The translations under genes and the position numbers were made by a program. Positions 32,833 to 36,457 of a stretch of DNA of 36,457 nucleotides are shown here, one piece after another (the first letter of the stretch is position 1; each line of letters starts with the position of its first letter). The DNA is from Eubacteriales bacterium (GTDB lineage Bacteria; Bacillota; Clostridia; Lachnospirales; Lachnospiraceae): positions 1 through 36,457 of the forward strand of contig JAUNOP010000030.1 of NCBI GenBank assembly GCA_030537135.1, in the 5' to 3' direction. A model generated the notes under the pieces. The model had not been told where the DNA came from and did not search any database. It worked only from the letters and a program-made list of their open reading frames with translations.

Positions 32833-32840
32833 AGCACAAC

Positions 32841-32877
32841 GGGCAGTGTACATATATATCATCACTGCCCTTTTTTT
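32841..32877 (+). terminator. Internal terminator between receptor and transporter genes
   Basis: GGGCAGTG pairs with CACTGCCC around a 14-base loop and ends in seven T. It sits nine bases after the receptor stop, so most transcripts should end here. That gives more receptor than transporter, a common arrangement for ABC importers. Confidence 0.85.
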
Positions 32878-32903
32878 GCTGATAGAAAGATAGGAATTGT
32901 TAT

Positions 32904-33677
32904 ATGAATGAGAATTATATTATGCTGAATTCCCTTTCCAAACGGTATTTGGCTAAAAACGGGTCTGTCGAGGCTCTGAAAAATGTGTCTCTTAGCATTG
33001 CTCAGAATGAGATTTTTGGTGTGATTGGGTTATCCGGAGCTGGAAAAAGTACATTGGTACGATGTATCAACCTTCTGGAACGTCCAGACAGCGGAGAGAT
33101 CCTCATTGATGGGGAGAATCTTCAGAACCTGAATAATGAACAGCTTCGCCTGCGACGACAGAAAATCGGAATGATCTTTCAGCATTTTAACCTGCTGGAG
33201 CAACAGACAGTATTAAACAATGTATGTTTTCCGTTAGAAATTCGTGGAGTTCAGAGAAAAGAGCGGGTGCAGAAGGCTCTGGCATTGCTTGAGAAAGTCG
33301 GTCTTGCAGAAAAGGCGGAGGCATATCCCTCCCAGCTCTCAGGCGGACAAAAGCAGCGTGTTGCAATCGCCAGAGTGTTGACAAACGAACCGGATATTTT
33401 GCTTTGCGATGAAGCGACAAGTGCCTTGGATCCGGAAACCACAAAGACCATTCTGGGTCTTTTGAAAACAATCCATGACACAATGGGGATTACTATAATT
33501 ATCATTACTCATGAAATGAAGGTAATTCAGGAAATCTGTTCAAGCGTTGCCGTACTTGAAAACGGTGAGGTACAGGAAGTTGGCACAGTCTCTGAACTCT
33601 TTGCAAATCCAAAATCCAAAGCAGCAAAACGGTTATTACTGTTGGAAGAAAAGGAGGAAGAGGAGCATGTGGGATAA
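32904..33677 (+). CDS. MetN-type ABC importer ATPase lacking the NIL domain
   Basis: 257 aa. Walker A GLSGAGKSTLVR (about 42-53), Q-loop FQHFNLLEQQTV, signature LSGGQKQRVAIARVL, Walker B DILLCDEATSALDPETT and the His switch IIITHEM. The text is closest to MetN methionine importers, and the next gene is a MetI-type permease. Typical MetN is ~340 aa with a C-terminal NIL/ACT-like domain that binds methionine and inhibits transport. This protein stops soon after the ATPase core (LLLLEEKEEEEHVG), so that feedback domain is absent. The stop overlaps the permease start by 11 bases. Confidence 0.92.
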   Translation: MNENYIMLNSLSKRYLAKNGSVEALKNVSLSIAQNEIFGVIGLSGAGKSTLVRCINLLERPDSGEILIDGENLQNLNNEQLRLRRQKIGMIFQHFNLLEQQTVLNNVCFPLEIRGVQRKERVQKALALLEKVGLAEKAEAYPSQLSGGQKQRVAIARVLTNEPDILLCDEATSALDPETTKTILGLLKTIHDTMGITIIIITHEMKVIQEICSSVAVLENGEVQEVGTVSELFANPKSKAAKRLLLLEEKEEEEHVG

Positions 33678-34332
33678 TACTATGACAGTCATGATGCTGG
33701 AGGGTATTTGGGATACCGTTTATATGACCGTAATATCCACCATTTTCGGATATGTAATCGGTCTTCCTCTTGGAGTGGCTCTTACTCTTACAGATAAGAA
33801 TGGACTTAGCGCAAACCAGACAATATACAGCATCCTTGATGTGATCATCAACATTACAAGAAGCATTCCGTTTTTAATTCTGCTGATTGTGGTAATGCCT
33901 CTGACAAAGCTGCTTGTAGGTAAAAGCTACGGCTCAACGGCGACTATTGTACCGCTTACCTTGGCAGCTGCACCTCTTATTGGGCGTATGGTAGAGTCAT
34001 CTTTGAAAGAAGTAAACAAGGGTGTCATTGAAGCCGCTGTCAGTATGGGTGCAAAGACAAGAACGATTGTTTTCAAAGTTTTAATTGGAGAGGCTCGTAC
34101 CTCTCTTCTGGTCGGAGTGACAATCGTACTGGGTACCGTACTCGGATACTCAGCTATGGCAGGAGTGGTTGGAGGCGGTGGCCTTGGCGATATTGCAATC
34201 CGTTATGGTTACTACCGATACGACACTCCAATTATGATTGTCACATTGGTGTTCATTATCGCCATTGTTCAGCTTATGCAGTTTGTTGGAACACTTTTAG
34301 CAAAAAGAATGGATCACAGAAATAATGAATGA
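33667..34332 (+). CDS. MetI-type ABC importer permease
   Basis: 221 aa, inner membrane, about five helices. I use the ATG at 33667, which follows a run of AGGAGG/GAGGAG and overlaps the end of the ATPase gene. The permease coupling motif is EAAVSMGAKTRTIVFKVLIG, preceded by INITRSIPFLILLIVVMPLT and followed by VLGYSAMAGVVGGGGLGDIA, all typical of MetI. It should pair with the upstream ATPase and with the NlpA/MetQ half of the fused receptor to import methionine or a related D/L-amino acid or dipeptide. Confidence 0.92.
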   Translation: MWDNTMTVMMLEGIWDTVYMTVISTIFGYVIGLPLGVALTLTDKNGLSANQTIYSILDVIINITRSIPFLILLIVVMPLTKLLVGKSYGSTATIVPLTLAAAPLIGRMVESSLKEVNKGVIEAAVSMGAKTRTIVFKVLIGEARTSLLVGVTIVLGTVLGYSAMAGVVGGGGLGDIAIRYGYYRYDTPIMIVTLVFIIAIVQLMQFVGTLLAKRMDHRNNE

Positions 34333-34349
34333 TTGAGGAGGTGGGTATT

Positions 34350-35009
34350 GTGGATTTAGATGTTATGACTTCCTATCTCCCACTCTATAAGGAAGCGCTT
34401 TTCTTAACCATGAGAGTTGGATGGAAAGGTGTGTTCATTGCTGTTATGATTGGATTACTTGGATCTGCAATCCTTCATTTTAAAATCCCGATTGTAAAAA
34501 AAGTCGTCTCTGCCTATACGCAGTTGTTTCGAAATACACCGCTCCTGGTTCAATTATTCTTTATATATTTTGCCTTACCCAAAATCGGAATCCGCGTCTC
34601 CCCTGAAAGCTGCGGAACCTGGGGACTTGGACTTCTTGGGGGCGCGTATATGACAGAAACGTTTCGAAGCGGGCTGGAAAACATTCCAAGGATTCAGTTT
34701 GAAAGCGCAGAAAGTCTGGGTATGAGTCGCGGTCAGGCGTTTCACTGCGTGATTCTTCCGCAGGCAATTTCATCCAGTGCTCCCGGACTGGTTGCAAATG
34801 TTGTCTTTCTTTTAAAAGAAACAAGTGTATTTTCTACTATTAGTCTTATGGATTTGATGTTTACGGCTAAGGATCTTATCGGAATGTATGCAAAAACGAT
34901 CGAGTGTCTAACCCTTTTGGTGTTGTTTTACCTGATTATGCTTTTGCCGGTGTCCATTCTCGGAGACCTGCTGGAAAGGAGGCTTCGCCATGCAGAATTT
35001 GGGGATTGA
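34350..35009 (+). CDS. Polar amino acid ABC permease 1 (HisM/GlnP-like)
   Basis: 219 aa from the GTG at 34350, chosen because AGGAGG lies eight bases upstream; the ATG at 34329 overlaps the metI-type stop but has no ribosome site of its own. Several hydrophobic helices are visible, with YTQLFRNTPLLVQLFFIYFA and the coupling motif ESAESLGMSRGQAFHCVILP near the middle. These are features of the His/Glu/Gln/Arg/cystine permease family. It forms a probable heterodimer with the next permease, serving the SBP_bac_3 half of the receptor. Substrate is inferred only from context (sulfur amino acids such as cystine). Confidence 0.9.
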   Translation: MDLDVMTSYLPLYKEALFLTMRVGWKGVFIAVMIGLLGSAILHFKIPIVKKVVSAYTQLFRNTPLLVQLFFIYFALPKIGIRVSPESCGTWGLGLLGGAYMTETFRSGLENIPRIQFESAESLGMSRGQAFHCVILPQAISSSAPGLVANVVFLLKETSVFSTISLMDLMFTAKDLIGMYAKTIECLTLLVLFYLIMLLPVSILGDLLERRLRHAEFGD

Positions 35010-35664
35010 CGTTCTCTTCAAAGGAACAAACTTTGTGCGATTGCTCTTGGGTCTGTGGGTTGCAGTCCGGATCAGCCTGATTTCCGTTATCATCAGTATT
35101 GTACTTGGCTTAATTGTTGGTGTCCTGATGACGTCGAAGAATAAAGCTTTGAAAGCTGTCTTTCGAGTTTATCTTGAAATCGTACGCATCATGCCACAGA
35201 TGGTACTTTTGTTTATTGTATATTTTGGAACAACAAGGATTTTTGGATGGAATCTGGACGCTGAAGTCTCAGCAGTCCTTGTGTTTAGTTTTTGGGGTAC
35301 AGCTGAAATGGGGGATTTGGTACGCGGCGCACTCATCAGCATTCCAAAGCTTCAATATGAAAGCGCTATGGCTCTCGGAATGGATGGAAAACAAATCTAC
35401 TATTATGTGATTCTTCCACAGACAATACGAAGATTGATTCCTCTATCCATAAACCTGATTACAAGAATGATCAAGACAACCAGTCTTGTTATGATGATTG
35501 GTATCATAGAGGTTTTGAAGGTTGCACAGCAGATCATTGAGGCGAATCGAAGAAGCTCTCCTAACGCTGCTTTTGGAGTCTTTGCCGTAGTGTTTGTGTT
35601 GTATTTTCTGATTTGCTGGCCGATCAGCAGGTTATCCGTTTATCTGGAAAAGAGGTGGTCATGA
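34990..35664 (+). CDS. Polar amino acid ABC permease 2 (HisQ/GlnP-like)
   Basis: 224 aa. AAAGGAGG is seven bases before the ATG, which lies inside the end of permease 1 (20-base overlap), indicating translational coupling. Hydrophobic helices, RVYLEIVRIMPQMVLLFIVY and the coupling motif ESAMALGMDGKQIYYYVILP mark the same family as permease 1, but the sequences differ clearly, so a heterodimeric channel is likely. The stop overlaps the start of the ATPase gene. Confidence 0.91.
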   Translation: MQNLGIDVLFKGTNFVRLLLGLWVAVRISLISVIISIVLGLIVGVLMTSKNKALKAVFRVYLEIVRIMPQMVLLFIVYFGTTRIFGWNLDAEVSAVLVFSFWGTAEMGDLVRGALISIPKLQYESAMALGMDGKQIYYYVILPQTIRRLIPLSINLITRMIKTTSLVMMIGIIEVLKVAQQIIEANRRSSPNAAFGVFAVVFVLYFLICWPISRLSVYLEKRWS

Positions 35665-36404
35665 TGACGCATATACTTTTATCGGTCAAAAACCTTCACA
35701 AGGAATTTGGCCAGAATGTAATTCTAAAAAATATGAATCTTAAAGTTGACAAGGGAGAAGTAATTGTAATTATCGGACCATCCGGCTGCGGCAAAAGCAC
35801 GTTTCTTCGCTGCCTGAATGGTTTGGAGGATATCCAGAGTGGAGAAATTTATCTGAATGGCAAACGACTTCAAAAAAATGCGAAGGACATTTCTTCCATG
35901 CGGCAAAAAATCGGGATGGTTTTTCAAAGCTACGATCTGTTTCCACACAAAACAGCTCTGGAAAACATACTTTTGGCGCCGTTGAAGGTTCAGAAAAGGA
36001 AACGTACAGAGGCCGAAGCAGAGGCTATCGAGCTACTTAATAAGGTTGGGCTGGCTGATCGTAAGAATGCTTATCCACGGCAGTTATCTGGAGGGCAAAA
36101 GCAGCGAATTGCCATTGTAAGAGCCCTGATCATGCATCCAGAGGTACTCCTCCTGGATGAAATTACTGCGGCACTTGATCCGGAAATGGTTCATGAGGTA
36201 CTGCAGGTTGTTCTAAATCTTGCAAAAAGCGGCAGCACTATGCTGATTGTTACCCATGAGATGGCCTTTGCAAAAGCTATTGCTGACCGTGTGTTGTTTT
36301 TGGAACATGGAGAAATTGTGGAAGAAAGCCGGGAACCAAAAAAATTTTTTCTAGCGCCAAAAACAGAGCGAGCCAGACAGTTTTTAAAGTCTTTTGAGTA
36401 CTAA
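35664..36404 (+). CDS. Polar amino acid ABC importer ATPase (GlnQ/TcyC-like)
   Basis: 246 aa from the ATG at 35664, eight bases after GAGG; the adjacent ATG at 35661 is an equal alternative. Walker A GPSGCGKSTFLR, FQSYDLFPHKTALENILLAP for the Q-loop region, signature LSGGQKQRIAIVRAL, Walker B VLLLDEITAALDPEMV and IVTHEM. The short length without a C-terminal extension and the text fit GlnQ/HisP/TcyC. It energises permeases 1 and 2. Asparagine or other differences at the core motifs are not seen. It is the last gene of the operon. Confidence 0.93.
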   Translation: MTHILLSVKNLHKEFGQNVILKNMNLKVDKGEVIVIIGPSGCGKSTFLRCLNGLEDIQSGEIYLNGKRLQKNAKDISSMRQKIGMVFQSYDLFPHKTALENILLAPLKVQKRKRTEAEAEAIELLNKVGLADRKNAYPRQLSGGQKQRIAIVRALIMHPEVLLLDEITAALDPEMVHEVLQVVLNLAKSGSTMLIVTHEMAFAKAIADRVLFLEHGEIVEESREPKKFFLAPKTERARQFLKSFEY

Positions 36405-36412
36405 ATCGGATA

Positions 36413-36432
36413 GGGGAGATTTTACTCTCCCC
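36413..36432 (+). terminator. Hairpin at the end of the transport operon
   Basis: GGGGAGA pairs with TCTCCCC around TTTTAC, nine bases past the last stop. The following TTCC is a weak T tract, so it is a probable but not strong terminator. The last 25 bases of the window hold nothing I can name. Confidence 0.6.
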
Positions 36433-36457
36433 TTCCACACCACGTAGCGTACCGTTC

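Overview
The window looks like chromosome of a low-GC Gram-positive gut anaerobe of the Lachnospiraceae (Clostridia). This is an inference from gene content: a class II (Firmicutes-type) GalT, a 448-aa Pgi, a two-domain PPK2 kinase, a TSCPD small protein, a GPH-type sugar symporter, strong AGGAGG ribosome sites and a sigma-K-like promoter suggesting a spore-former. I see no rRNA, tRNA or CRISPR array.

Layout. 1-113: possible right end of an IS200/IS605-type element. 250-5877: carbohydrate genes (LacI regulator, AraC regulator, GH13 glucosidase, galT). galT closes a minus-strand run that starts with a methyltransferase (9582) and an 814-aa anchored protein of unknown function. 9705-12062: a small Arg-rich protein with a sigma-K-like promoter, then an ABC-class ATPase. 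12170-13087: a decayed minus-strand gene that keeps its promoter, ribosome site and terminator. 13454-17741: an aconitase-family hydratase with a long structured leader, and a polyphosphate:AMP phosphotransferase. 18101-21878: structured intergenic repeats followed by an AT-rich type II restriction-modification pair, whose nuclease reading frame is split at a dnaX-like A AAA AAG slippery heptamer. 21911-26928: housekeeping genes (small protein, D-2-hydroxyacid dehydrogenase, pgi, membrane protein, mtnN, TSCPD protein). 27777-30259: GPH symporter and beta-phosphoglucomutase.

30377-36404 is the most interesting part. A three-cysteine Rrf2 repressor diverges from a six-gene transport operon. The operon promoter carries a repressor-like site. 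Its leader encodes a short peptide with two Cys-Cys codon pairs, followed by an intrinsic terminator and a possible antiterminator pairing, so it looks like a cysteine-responsive attenuator. The first structural gene encodes one secreted protein made of two different solute-binding domains (SBP_bac_3 followed by NlpA/MetQ). Behind it lie a MetN/MetI pair and a polar-amino-acid type permease-permease-ATPase set. The layout suggests two ABC importers fed by one double-headed receptor, probably for sulfur amino acids, under dual repressor and attenuator control.

Several families of palindromic intergenic repeats are scattered between 10 kb and 30 kb. They sit in leaders and at gene ends, including the leaders of the restriction-modification genes and mtnN.
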